Positions 15,839 to 23,617 of a DNA stretch of 64,000 bases are shown piece after piece. Where the stretch lies: NCBI RefSeq assembly GCF_001552195.1, contig NZ_BCQS01000016.1, positions 17,563 through 81,562 of the forward strand, in the 5' to 3' direction. The DNA comes from Actinomadura latina NBRC 106108 (GTDB lineage: Bacteria; Actinomycetota; Actinomycetes; Streptosporangiales; Streptosporangiaceae). The position numbers and the translations under genes are program-made. Position 1 is the first letter of the stretch. The number at the start of each line of letters is the position of its first letter. Below the pieces are notes generated by a model. The model saw only the letters and a list, made by a program, of their open reading frames with translations. It ran no database searches and was not told the DNA's origin.

Positions 15839-16528
15839 CTAGCGGCGGGCTACGACGAGGCTGCCTCGTTTCGTCACCGGGAGAGGGGTGCGGAGCCTGG
15901 TGGCGGCTTCGGTGGCCTGGGGGCGGGGTACGCGGCGGGCGATCAGGTAGTCGCGGACGGCGGCGCGGTCGGGGAGCGTGATCAGCGGGGCGTCCCAGCG
16001 TTCCACCTCGACCTCGCCGAAGACCTCGCAGACGCGGTCGGGGGCGTCCTCGGCGTCGAACGGGCTCGGCTCGGGACGCCAGACGGGCGCCAGCTCGGGG
16101 CTGTCGTCCCGGCGGACCGCGGAGGCGAGCAGCAGCCCGCCGGGGGCGAGGACGCGGCGGGCCTCGCGCAGCGCGCGCCCCGGATCGTCCAGGTGGTAGA
16201 GCACGTTCACGGCCACGGCCGCGTCGAACGTCCCGTCGCGGAAGGGCAGGCGCAGTGCGTCGGCCCGCACGCGGGCGCCCGGATGGGCGCGCAGGAGGGC
16301 GCCGGACGCGTCCAGGCCCACCAACCGGAGCGGCGGCGGATGGGGGAGGGCGGCGCTGAGGGCGCCCTCCCCGCAGCCGATGTCCAGGACGAGGGACGCG
16401 CCGGCCTTCAGCAGCTTCGAGGCGATGTGGTCGTGCAGGCTCCGCGCCCCGATCAGGTATTTCCTGGTGACCCTGCTCGCGAGACGGAAGCGCTCGGGGT
16501 CGGAGTCGGAGTCGGGTTTGAGGGCCAT
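15839..16528 (-). CDS. class I SAM-dependent methyltransferase
   Basis: A 229-aa methyltransferase. Motif I is LVLDIGCGEGALSAAL (residues about 46-61). The acidic loop is LVGLDASGALL, and motif IV/V is TFDAAVAVNVLYHLDDPGRALREARRVLAPGGLLL. The family methylates small molecules; the substrate is unknown. The gene converges on the second response regulator with a 61-nt gap that contains a TTTTT run near 15780. It lies 38 nt downstream of the SDR gene on the same strand and may be read from the same transcript. Confidence 0.85.
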   Translation of the reverse strand: MALKPDSDSDPERFRLASRVTRKYLIGARSLHDHIASKLLKAGASLVLDIGCGEGALSAALPHPPPLRLVGLDASGALLRAHPGARVRADALRLPFRDGTFDAAVAVNVLYHLDDPGRALREARRVLAPGGLLLASAVRRDDSPELAPVWRPEPSPFDAEDAPDRVCEVFGEVEVERWDAPLITLPDRAAVRDYLIARRVPRPQATEAATRLRTPLPVTKRGSLVVARR

Positions 16529-16566
16529 GCATAAGGCATGCCCGGTGAGCTGCCGCGAAAGCGTTG

Positions 16567-17316
16567 TCAGGCGGTGGCGCCGCCGTCGATGACGAGGTCA
16601 TGGCCCACCACGTGGGTCGAAGCGTCAGAAGCGAGCCACAGGACCGTTGAGGCGACTTCAGCGGTCGCTGCTACACGGCCGGCTGGGACCGCCGTGCGCA
16701 TCCGGGTGGCGCGGTCGGTTTCGTTCTCGCCGGGGAGGAGCGACATCGGGGTGTCGCTTGCCCCGGGGCTGACGGCGTTGATGCGGACGCCGTCGGCGAT
16801 GTGGTCGAGCGCAGCCGTCCGGGTGAGGTTGCTGACACCGGCCTTGGACGCCGCATACGCGGCCATGCCGGGTCGCCGTCCATGCGCTCCGATGTTGGAC
16901 GAGACGTTGACGATCGTCCCGCCGCCGTGGGCGCGCATGTGGGCGATCTCGTGCTTCATCGACAGGAACACCCCGGTCAGGTTCACCGCGAGGACGTCGT
17001 CCCAGGCGCCCTCGTCGATGTCGGCGACCGGGCCGGCCGCGCCGAGGATTCCCGCGCTGTTGACCGCGACGTGCAGGCCGCCGTGGCGGGCGGCCACCGT
17101 TTCGACCAGCCGGGCGGCGGACGCGGTGTCGGTCACGTCCGCGACCACGTGATCGGCCGTGCCGGGGCCGATCTCCTTGACGGCCTCGGCGAGCGCGGTG
17201 ACGTCCCGTCCGGCGAGGACCACGGTGGCGCCCTCGCGGGCGAACGCGTGCCCGATGGCGCGGCCGATGCCGCCCGCGCCGCCCGTGATGAGGACGATCT
17301 TGCCGCTGAAGGTCAT
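16567..17316 (-). CDS. SDR family oxidoreductase
   Basis: A 249-aa classical short-chain dehydrogenase. The cofactor motif is TGGAGGIG (residues 11-18), with NSAG near 90. The catalytic triad is Ser in NVSSNIG, Tyr and Lys in YAASKAG, and the C-terminal block is VVGHDLVIDGGATA. Glucose dehydrogenase/3-oxoacyl reductase type; substrate unknown. AAGGAG precedes ATG 17316 by 7 nt. A TetR gene lies just upstream on the same strand, and the gap between them holds a palindrome over a TAGAAT -10, so this gene is probably the TetR target. Confidence 0.88.
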   Translation of the reverse strand: MTFSGKIVLITGGAGGIGRAIGHAFAREGATVVLAGRDVTALAEAVKEIGPGTADHVVADVTDTASAARLVETVAARHGGLHVAVNSAGILGAAGPVADIDEGAWDDVLAVNLTGVFLSMKHEIAHMRAHGGGTIVNVSSNIGAHGRRPGMAAYAASKAGVSNLTRTAALDHIADGVRINAVSPGASDTPMSLLPGENETDRATRMRTAVPAGRVAATAEVASTVLWLASDASTHVVGHDLVIDGGATA

Positions 17317-17330
17317 GGTCGGGCTCCTTG

Positions 17331-17354
17331 ATTCTAGATCGATCAGTCTCGAAT
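17331..17354 (-). promoter_or_regulatory. imperfect 24-bp palindrome over the SDR -10 box
   Basis: The palindrome is centred between 17342 and 17343, with outer halves ATTC/GAAT and core AGATCGATCAGTCT; 18 of 24 positions are symmetric. On the minus strand it covers TAGAAT (17331-17336), a good -10 for the SDR gene. AGAYNGATCNRTCT-type palindromes are common TetR operators. Confidence 0.55.
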
Positions 17355-17395
17355 TGGGGTGAAAAGGACCCCGGCCGCGCCGGCCAGGGGAAGGG

Positions 17396-17977
17396 TCAGC
17401 CGAGCAGGCCCAGTGCCTCGCGCGCCGCGTCCCGGAGGCGGCCCTCGTCGGCGGGGGCCCGGCCCAGGACGCGCATGCCCTGGAACAGGACGAGCAGCAG
17501 GCGGGCCAATGAGCGCGGATCCCTGCCGGGCGGCAGCTCGCCCTGTGCCCGTGCGCGTGTCAGCGCCGACGTCAGAGATGCCTCCAGGAAGGCCCAGCTG
17601 GCCTCGACCAGCCGGGCGGCCTCGGCGTCGCGGGCGGCCAGCTCGACCGCGGTGTTGACCACCAGGCATCCGCGCCGGGGCCGGTCTTGGGCCGCTTCCT
17701 CCGCATAGCGCTCGATCAGCGCGCGCACCGCGGGCAGGACGGGCCCCGGCTGCGACAGCGCCTCCGCGATCTTCGGGTCGGTGTCCTGGAGATAGCGTTC
17801 GAGGGCCTTCAGATACAACTCGTGCTTGCCGCCGAACGTCCCGTAGATGCTGGCGCGGGCGATGCCGAGACGCTCCACGAGATCGGCCATGGAGGTCGCC
17901 TCGTAGCCGCGCTCCCAGAACAGGTCGAGGGCGCGCCGGAGCGCGGCGTCGGGGTCGAACTCCTTCGTCCGTGCCAT
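17396..17977 (-). CDS. TetR/AcrR family regulator
   Basis: A 193-aa repressor. The N-terminal HTH is ALRRALDLFWERGYEATSMADLVERLGIARASIYGTFGGKHELY (residues about 12-55); the rest is the helical ligand domain. It sits upstream of the SDR gene on the same strand. The promoter is unusually clear: TTGACC, an 18-bp spacer, TACCGT, then 6 nt to ATG 17977, so it is leaderless. A palindrome fills the spacer, which suggests autorepression. Together with the operator before the SDR gene this forms a simple repressor/enzyme unit. Confidence 0.92.
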   Translation of the reverse strand: MARTKEFDPDAALRRALDLFWERGYEATSMADLVERLGIARASIYGTFGGKHELYLKALERYLQDTDPKIAEALSQPGPVLPAVRALIERYAEEAAQDRPRRGCLVVNTAVELAARDAEAARLVEASWAFLEASLTSALTRARAQGELPPGRDPRSLARLLLVLFQGMRVLGRAPADEGRLRDAAREALGLLG

Positions 17978-17983
17978 GGCAGG

Positions 17984-18013
17984 ACGGTAACCCGTTCAAG
18001 AACGAACGGTCAA
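17984..18013 (-). promoter_or_regulatory. tetR promoter with operator in the spacer
   Basis: Minus strand: -35 TTGACC (18008-18013), spacer 17990-18007, -10 TACCGT (17984-17989), then 6 nt to the ATG. Within the spacer and -35, CCGTTC and GAACGG (arms of 17992-18009) form a perfect 6-bp inverted repeat separated by 6 nt. A repressor bound there would block RNA polymerase. Confidence 0.65.
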
Positions 18014-18016
18014 ATA

Positions 18017-18583
18017 TCAGCTCTGCGGGCGCGCGGGAACGGCCGGGCGGTCGAGGTCCATGGCGTCCAGTACGGACCCGTCGGCGGCGAGGGCCTCCAC
18101 GACCGGCCCCCGGCGGGCGCCCCACACCACGACGACGTGCCCGTGCGCGGGGACGTCCAGGATCCGGTTGCCGACCCTGACCCGCGCCACCTCCGCCGAG
18201 GCCCGCAGCCGCGCCTCGTGCACCCACTTGGCGCCCCAGGGCAGCAGCCGGTTGGAGTTGCGGACGGTCCGGCCCGACCCGTATTTCAGCAGGTGGCGAC
18301 CCATCTCACCGGACGACCGGCGCATCAGCGGGTCGGCGGGCGCCGATCCGCCGGCGCCGCCCAGCTCCCGCCACTCGCCGTCGCGGCGGTGGAACGTCCA
18401 GCCCTCGATGAACGCCGACGCGTCGGCCCACTGGTGCAGGAACGTTACAACGGCGACGTCGCCGTCCATGTCGAGGCCGAGCGGAAGGAAGTCCCGTCCG
18501 TTCTCGAAGGCGGCGGGAGCGGGAACGGGCAGGCCGTCCGTGAGGAGCCTCAGGCACTCCTCGTGCACCTCGTGGTCGTTCAT
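18017..18583 (-). CDS. hypothetical protein, 188 aa
   Basis: No family recognised. The product is acidic at its start (MNDHEVHEECLRLLTDGLPVP), then has LGLDMDGDVAVVTFLHQW and the motif WTFHRRDGEWRELGGAGGSA. It ends with a compact VxVGxRxLDVPxHGHVVVVWG segment. There is no signal peptide or membrane helix. ATG 18583 is preferred because AGAGGT lies 7 nt upstream; the frame extends to 18643 but would begin inside a terminator hairpin. Similar proteins appear in actinomycetes as uncharacterised ORFs. Confidence 0.6.
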   Translation of the reverse strand: MNDHEVHEECLRLLTDGLPVPAPAAFENGRDFLPLGLDMDGDVAVVTFLHQWADASAFIEGWTFHRRDGEWRELGGAGGSAPADPLMRRSSGEMGRHLLKYGSGRTVRNSNRLLPWGAKWVHEARLRASAEVARVRVGNRILDVPAHGHVVVVWGARRGPVVEALAADGSVLDAMDLDRPAVPARPQS

Positions 18584-18616
18584 GTGCGGGACCTCTGGAT
18601 TGTGCAGGCAGGACAA

Positions 18617-18640
18617 AGGGCCCTCCCGCGAGAGGGCCCT
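18617..18640 (-). terminator. terminator hairpin
   Basis: AGGGCCCTC (18617-18625) pairs perfectly with GAGGGCCCT (18632-18640) across a 6-nt loop. Read on the minus strand it is followed by TTTGTCC and lies just after the membrane-protein gene (stop 18651), which it probably terminates. Confidence 0.7.
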
Positions 18641-18650
18641 CACGTGGCAC

Positions 18651-19271
18651 TCACTCTAGAGGTCCGGCTCGTCTGGTTTCACCCATCTGACGTACTCCCT
18701 TCCATCTCCCTTCCATGCTTTGCCGATCATCGTTCACCGGAACGTCGATCACGGCTCCACGCTGCGTGAACGACCGCGCCGCCAGGGCCGCGCACAGGGC
18801 CGCCAGCGGCAGTTCCAGCACCGCCGCGAGCATGATCGCCGACGTCCGGGCGGGCCCGGACGTGGCGGTCATCACGTCGAACCACGCATCCACCACCAGG
18901 AGGGTGCTTGCGACGGCGGCGCCCAGCCCGTACCTGGGGTCGCGGCGGAGGAGCAGCACGCCCGTCCCCAGGAGGGCGGCGGCCTCCACCGCGTCGAGCC
19001 CGACCCAAGCCGCCGACCAGTTCGACACCGTCGTGGTGGACGGCATCGTGGTGGCGAGCACCCACATCCACGGCACCAGCGCGGCCGAGCCCGCGATCAG
19101 TCCCCATCCGACCCGCCGCCTGTCCGCCGTCCGCTCCCCGGAACGGCGCCGGTGAACCGCGGGCGGACGCGCAACGTGCCCGCTGTCAGGACGCCCCCGC
19201 AAGGGGGCCGGCCGGGCGGAGAGCGGGCGGGACGGGACTCCTCCGTGGAGGCGGACGACGGTGGTGACCAT
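18651..19271 (-). CDS. four-helix membrane protein, unknown function
   Basis: A 206-aa protein. A basic N-terminal 60 residues precede four membrane segments: GLIAGSAALVPWMWVLATTM, AAWVGLDAVEAAALLGTGVLL, YGLGAAVASTLLVVDAWFDV and SAIMLAAVLELPLAALCAALA. The VDAWFDVxTA motif and the helix pattern match a family of actinomycete small membrane proteins of unknown role. ATG 19271 has AGGAG 6 nt before it; the long N-terminal extension to 19490 is not supported. It diverges from the third kinase gene. Confidence 0.7.
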   Translation of the reverse strand: MVTTVVRLHGGVPSRPLSARPAPLRGRPDSGHVARPPAVHRRRSGERTADRRRVGWGLIAGSAALVPWMWVLATTMPSTTTVSNWSAAWVGLDAVEAAALLGTGVLLLRRDPRYGLGAAVASTLLVVDAWFDVMTATSGPARTSAIMLAAVLELPLAALCAALAARSFTQRGAVIDVPVNDDRQSMEGRWKGVRQMGETRRAGPLE

Positions 19272-19439
19272 GGGGGGCTCCTGCGGATGATGATCGATGC
19301 GCATCCGCTCTCCGGATGCATGATCAAGCCTCGCCGCGGCACCCATCACGGTCAGTAGCGTCCGTATCCGACTTGGGGTGGCATTAGGTTCACCCCCGGG
19401 CCTCCGGCCAGGTTCATGGTGGCGGGCGAAGCACGGCAA

Positions 19440-19451
19440 TACGGTTGCTTC
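19440..19451 (+). promoter_or_regulatory. leaderless-type -10 before the third kinase gene
   Basis: TACGGT (19440-19445) plus TGCTTC leads to ATG 19452 with no ribosome-binding site. This excludes the earlier in-frame GTG at 19416. Confidence 0.55.
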
Positions 19452-20708
19452 ATGGCATCCAGCGCCGCGGTCCGCCGTGCCCGCGTGCACGCGCCGTGGT
19501 CGGCGGCGGCATGGCGGGACACCGTGTTCGTCGCCTCGGGGGTGCCGCCGCAGTGCGCCGGATGGCTGATCCTGGGCTCGGGCTGGACGTTTTGGACGCC
19601 GGTGAGCGTCACGCCGATCCTCGTCCTGGCCGGCGCGTCGATCGTCGTGCTGCTGCTCGCGCTGCGCCCGCTGACGTCCTGGCAGCGGGAGCGGTGCTGG
19701 GCCATGCTCGGCCTCGACATCCCGCGCATGCCGGACCTCGACGACGGCCGTCCCTGGGACCCGCTCCGCAACCTCCGCTCACCGGACCTGTGGCGGGTGC
19801 TGCGGTACCACCTGGTCGTCGGGCCTCTCATCGCGATCGGCGGGCTCACCGTGATCATGACGTGGGCGGCGGGGCTCTTCCTCGCCGCCTCCGGCCTGTA
19901 CGCGTGGGCGCTGCCGGCCGGCGCTCCGGCCGGCCATCCCGCACGCGTCGGCGCGTTCACCGCGATCGGCCTCCTGCTCCTCGTGGCGGCGCCGTGGGCA
20001 GCGGCCGGCGTGCGCGGGCTGGACGCCCGCGCCGCCGCCGCGCTCCTCGGCCCCGACCGCGCGGAGGAACTGCGGCGGCGCGTCGAGGACCTGGCCGAGA
20101 AGCGCGCCGGCGTGGTGGACGCCGCCGACATCGAGCGCCGCCGCATCGAGCGGGACCTGCACGACGGGGCGCAGCAGCGGCTCGTCTCGCTCGCGCTGAA
20201 CCTCGGACTGGCCCGCGAGACCCTCGCCGGCGTCCCCGACCACGCCATGCAGGTCATCGTCGAGGCGCACGAGGAGGCCAAGGAGGCGCTGGCCGAGCTG
20301 CGCACGCTGATCCGCGGCCTGCACCCGGCCGTGCTGGAGGACCGGGGCCTGGACGCCGCGCTGTCCGGCGTCGCCGCCCGGGTGCCGCTGCCCGTCCGGC
20401 TCAAGGTCGAGGTGGAAGCGCGTGCCTCGTCCACCGTCGAGGCCGTCGCGTACTTCGTGGTGTCCGAGGCGCTGACCAACGTCGTCCGGCACGCGCGCGC
20501 GGACGAGGTCGACATCGCCGTCGTACGCCGCGGCGACGTGCTGCGGGTGACCGTCCGCGACGACGGCGTGGGCGGCGCCGACCCGGCCGGCGGGACGGGC
20601 CTGACCGGGCTGGCACGCCGCGTCCGGTCCGTGGACGGTACGTTCCGGATCACCAGCCCCGCCGGGGGCCCGACGACCGTCACCGTGGAGCTGCCGTGCG
20701 CGTTGTGA
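19452..20708 (+). CDS. sensor histidine kinase with N-terminal sensor domain
   Basis: A 418-aa kinase. Membrane segments lie at about residues 38-75 and 125-190, and a putative sensor region lies between them. The phosphoacceptor motif RRRIERDLHDGAQQRLVSL gives His237; the LHDGAQQR form is the most common actinobacterial subgroup. The ATPase part has SEALTNVVRHARADEV and TGLTGLARRVRSVDG. ATG 19452 has a -10 box 6 nt upstream. The response regulator gene starts 13 nt before this stop. A DUF4097-like gene completes the operon. Confidence 0.9.
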   Translation: MASSAAVRRARVHAPWSAAAWRDTVFVASGVPPQCAGWLILGSGWTFWTPVSVTPILVLAGASIVVLLLALRPLTSWQRERCWAMLGLDIPRMPDLDDGRPWDPLRNLRSPDLWRVLRYHLVVGPLIAIGGLTVIMTWAAGLFLAASGLYAWALPAGAPAGHPARVGAFTAIGLLLLVAAPWAAAGVRGLDARAAAALLGPDRAEELRRRVEDLAEKRAGVVDAADIERRRIERDLHDGAQQRLVSLALNLGLARETLAGVPDHAMQVIVEAHEEAKEALAELRTLIRGLHPAVLEDRGLDAALSGVAARVPLPVRLKVEVEARASSTVEAVAYFVVSEALTNVVRHARADEVDIAVVRRGDVLRVTVRDDGVGGADPAGGTGLTGLARRVRSVDGTFRITSPAGGPTTVTVELPCAL

Positions 20709-21343
20709 TCGCCGAGGACTCCGTCCTGCTGCGGGCCGGGCTGGTCAGGCTGCTGGAGACCGCCGGGTTCGAGGTCGCGGCCGCCGTCGGCGAGGCGGAG
20801 GGGCTGCTCGCCGCCGTCCGCGAGCACCGTCCCGACGCGGCGATCGTGGACGTCCGGATGCCGCCCGGGTTCACCGACGAGGGCGTCCGCGCGGCGCTGG
20901 TCATGCGGCGGGAGTCGCCGGGCGTCGCCGTCCTGCTGCTGTCGCAGTACGTGGAGGAGCGGTACGCCGCCGACCTCCTCTCGGCGGGCACCGGCGGCAT
21001 CGGCTACCTGCTCAAGGACCGCGTCGCGGACGTCTCGGTCTTCCTGGACGCGCTGCGCCGCGTAGCTTCCGGCGGCACCGCCCTCGACCCCGAGGTCGTC
21101 TCGCAGCTGCTGCTGCGCCGCCACAGCGACCCGCTCGACCGGCTCACCCCGCGTGAGCGGGAGGTCCTGTCGCTGATGGCGGAAGGCCGCTCCAACGCGG
21201 GGATCGCCGCGGCGCTGGTGGTGAGCGAGAGCGCGGTCGCCAAGCACATCAACAACATCTTCGCCAAGCTCGACCTGCCGCACGCCGAAGGCGACCACCG
21301 CCGCGTCCTCGCGGTGCTCCGGTTCCTGGACGGCGAGACATGA
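20696..21343 (+). CDS. LuxR/NarL-family response regulator
   Basis: A 215-aa regulator. The receiver has Glu7-Asp8, phosphoacceptor Asp52 (AAIVDVRMPP, with the PPGFTDEG insertion typical of this subgroup) and Lys in YLLKDRVAD. The HTH is LTPREREVLSLMAEGRSNAGIA with SESAVAKHINNIFAKLDL. GTG 20696 overlaps the kinase by 13 nt. Its TGA overlaps the ATG of the next gene, so three genes are co-translated. Confidence 0.9.
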   Translation: MRVVIAEDSVLLRAGLVRLLETAGFEVAAAVGEAEGLLAAVREHRPDAAIVDVRMPPGFTDEGVRAALVMRRESPGVAVLLLSQYVEERYAADLLSAGTGGIGYLLKDRVADVSVFLDALRRVASGGTALDPEVVSQLLLRRHSDPLDRLTPREREVLSLMAEGRSNAGIAAALVVSESAVAKHINNIFAKLDLPHAEGDHRRVLAVLRFLDGET

Positions 21344-22143
21344 CGGTCGCGGCTCCGGGCAGGCCCCGGCGGCGCGGCGTCTGGATCGCGATGGCGGTCG
21401 TGACCGCGCTGGCCGTGGTGACGCCCGCCCTGCTGACGGCGCTCGGACGGGCCGTCCGGCAGACCGCGACGTCCGTCACGCCCTACCACCACGCCATCAG
21501 GGAACTGCGGCTCGACGTGGCCGGAGCCGACGTCTCGGTCGGCCCCGGCGAGGACGGCGAGGCGCGCGTCTACAAGAACCTCCGGTGGGGGCTGAGCAAG
21601 CCCGACGTCACCGAGTCGCTGGTCGGCGGCATCCTGTTCGTCGCGTTCCGCTGCACGGGGACGGACGTGCCCGGCGGCGGCTGCGGCGCAGACATCGACG
21701 TCCGGGTGCCGGCGGGGACGCGCGTGTCGGCGGTGTCCGGATCCGGGGAGATCAACGTCCGGGGGCTGGCCGGCGACCTCGATCTGCGGACCGGGTCGGG
21801 CGGGATCGGGGTCGCCGGCGCGAGCGGGCGGCTGCGGCTGCTGGCCCGGTCCGGCGCGATCACCGCGACGGGCCTGACGTCGCCGACGACGCGGGCGCGG
21901 GTGTCGTCCGGCTCCCTCGACCTCCGCTACGCCGAGCCGCCGGACGCCGTGGAGGCGTCGGCCGGGTCGGGCGCCGCGAAGATCATCGTGCCGCCGGGGT
22001 CGCGCTACGACGTCCGGGCCTGGGCGGGATCCGGTTCGACCCATCTCAACCAGGCCGTCGTCGACCCTCGCTCGCCGCGGTCGATCTCCGTCCACAGCGG
22101 CTCCGGCGCCGCCTACGTCGACTACCGGGACGACGCGCGCTGA
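21340..22143 (+). CDS. membrane-anchored DUF4097-like beta-repeat protein
   Basis: A 267-aa protein with one N-terminal membrane helix (VWIAMAVVTALAVVTPALLTAL) and an outside region of repeated beta strands. The repeats SGSGEINVRG, TGSGGIGVAGASG, ARSGAITATG, SSGSLDLRY and GSGSTHLN are characteristic of DUF4097 right-handed beta-helix proteins. In actinomycetes these often follow LHDGAQQR kinase pairs, so it may be an envelope sensor or target of that system. ATGA overlap with the regulator. Confidence 0.8.
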   Translation: MTVAAPGRPRRRGVWIAMAVVTALAVVTPALLTALGRAVRQTATSVTPYHHAIRELRLDVAGADVSVGPGEDGEARVYKNLRWGLSKPDVTESLVGGILFVAFRCTGTDVPGGGCGADIDVRVPAGTRVSAVSGSGEINVRGLAGDLDLRTGSGGIGVAGASGRLRLLARSGAITATGLTSPTTRARVSSGSLDLRYAEPPDAVEASAGSGAAKIIVPPGSRYDVRAWAGSGSTHLNQAVVDPRSPRSISVHSGSGAAYVDYRDDAR

Positions 22144-22196
22144 GCTGAACCGCCGCGGGCGTCCTCCGGTGGGAAACCACCGCGGTTTGTCCGCCC

Positions 22197-22219
22197 GTCC
22201 TGATAGGACATGTCCGGAC
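22197..22219 (+). promoter_or_regulatory. overlapping palindromes before the STM4015-4011 operon
   Basis: GTCCT-gat-AGGAC (22197-22209), GGACATGTCC (22206-22215) and GTCCGGAC (22212-22219) overlap 20-42 nt before ATG 22239. A TAGGAC (22204-22209) could be the -10. The cluster is a likely repressor or activator site for the operon. No regulator gene is in the operon. Confidence 0.4.
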
Positions 22220-22238
22220 GAACTCGCAAAGGGGATCC

Positions 22239-23204
22239 ATGGGCGTTTATCAGCACCTTGAGGAATATGCCGGCCTGCCGGTGGCCACGTTCAACGAGGA
22301 CACCCGGCCGGACGCGGAGGACGGCGCGGCCGGCGACCCGGTCACCGGCGAGGACTTCCCGCCGGCCGCCGAAGCCGCCTGGTTCGTCGGGACGTCCTTC
22401 GACGAGGAGGACTTCGGCGACGTCTTCGCGCGGTTCCTGCGGACGGTCGACACCGCCGAGGTCACGGCGCTGATCATCGGCTACTGGGGCGCGTCCTACG
22501 ACGACGGCGCCGCCGACCCGGTGGCGCTGCTCACCGCGGCCGCCGCGTCCTTCCCCAAGCTCAGGGCGCTGTTCCTCGGCGACATCACCGGCGAGGAGTC
22601 GGAGATCTCCTGGATCGAGCACTCCGACATCACGCCGCTGTTCACCGCGTTCCCGGACCTGGAGCGGTTCGAGGTGCGGGGGGCGCAGGACCTCGCCCTC
22701 GATCCGATCAAGAGCGAGAGGCTCCGGGTGCTGCGGTTCGAGTCGGGCGGGCTGCCGGGGCGGATCGTCCGGTCCGTGGGGGCGAGCGAGCTGCCGAACC
22801 TGGAGCACCTCGACCTGTGGCTCGGCGAGGAGAACTACGGCGGCGACACGACGGTCGCCGACCTCGCGCCCTTCCTCGGCGGCGAGCGGCTGCCCGCGCT
22901 GCGCCACCTCGGCCTGGAGGACAGCGAGATCCAGGACGAGATCGCGGCGGCCGTCGCGGGCGCGCCCATCGTCGCGCGGCTGGAGTCGCTGAGCCTGGCG
23001 ATGGGCATCCTCACCGACCAGGGCGCCGAGGCGCTGCTCGCCGGGCAGCCGCTCACCCACCTGCGCAGGCTGGACCTGCACCACCACTTCCTGTCCGACG
23101 CGATGGTGGAGCGGGTGAAGGCGGCGCTGCCCGGCGTCGAGGTCGACCTGGACGAGCAGGAGAAACCGGACGGCGACTGGCACTACATCGCGGTCTCGGA
23201 ATGA
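22239..23204 (+). CDS. STM4015 family LRR-like protein (full length)
   Basis: First gene of the STM4015-4011 operon, 321 aa. The N-terminal block EEYAGLPVATF and FARFLRTVDTAEVTALIIGYWG is specific to the family. Leucine-rich-repeat-like segments follow from about residue 100 (LRALFLGDIT, LRVLRFESGGLPG, LEHLDLWLGEENYGGDT, LRHLGLEDSEIQ, LRRLDLHHHFLSD). The family is named after Salmonella STM4015 and has no known biochemical role; an LRR scaffold suggests protein or peptide binding. GGGGATCC precedes ATG 22239. Its stop overlaps the next ATG. Confidence 0.88.
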   Translation: MGVYQHLEEYAGLPVATFNEDTRPDAEDGAAGDPVTGEDFPPAAEAAWFVGTSFDEEDFGDVFARFLRTVDTAEVTALIIGYWGASYDDGAADPVALLTAAAASFPKLRALFLGDITGEESEISWIEHSDITPLFTAFPDLERFEVRGAQDLALDPIKSERLRVLRFESGGLPGRIVRSVGASELPNLEHLDLWLGEENYGGDTTVADLAPFLGGERLPALRHLGLEDSEIQDEIAAAVAGAPIVARLESLSLAMGILTDQGAEALLAGQPLTHLRRLDLHHHFLSDAMVERVKAALPGVEVDLDEQEKPDGDWHYIAVSE

Positions 23205-23617
23205 TCCAGGAACGCCTCTCGACGTTCGCCGGCCTCCCCGTCCGCACCTTCGACGGGGAACCGGAGGGCCCGCTGCCCGACCCGGGCGGTGTGGCGTGGG
23301 GCATCTATCACCACGTTCACGACAACGGGGCGTGGGGAGCGGAGGTCCCGGAGAACTTCGACCTCTTCCTCCGGACGGTCGACACGACGCAGGTCACCCA
23401 CCTCGTCATCGGCTACTGGGGGTTCGACTGCGAGGAGTTCGACCCGGTGGAACGGCTGCTGGACGCGGCCGGCCGCTTCCCGAACCTGCGGGCGCTGTTC
23501 CTCGGCGACATCCGCGACTGGGACCTGCACCTCTCCTGGATCAACCCCGAGTGGCTGAAACAGTGGCGGCGGTACGAGCTGGACCTGAGCGGCTCCTACA
23601 TCGCGGTCGCCGAATGA
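23201..23617 (+). CDS. mini STM4015 paralogue lacking the LRR core
   Basis: A 138-aa protein that aligns with both ends of the preceding gene product. Its first ~115 residues (FAGLPVRTF, FLRTVDTTQVTHLVIGYWG, RFPNLRALFLGDI, LSWIN) match residues ~10-125. Its last residues YELDLSGSYIAVAE match the C-terminus (DWHYIAVSE). About 180 residues of leucine-rich repeats are absent. The frame is intact and coupled at both ends (ATGA with both neighbours), so it is unlikely to be a pseudogene. It may be a free family-specific N-terminal domain. Confidence 0.85.
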   Translation: MIQERLSTFAGLPVRTFDGEPEGPLPDPGGVAWGIYHHVHDNGAWGAEVPENFDLFLRTVDTTQVTHLVIGYWGFDCEEFDPVERLLDAAGRFPNLRALFLGDIRDWDLHLSWINPEWLKQWRRYELDLSGSYIAVAE

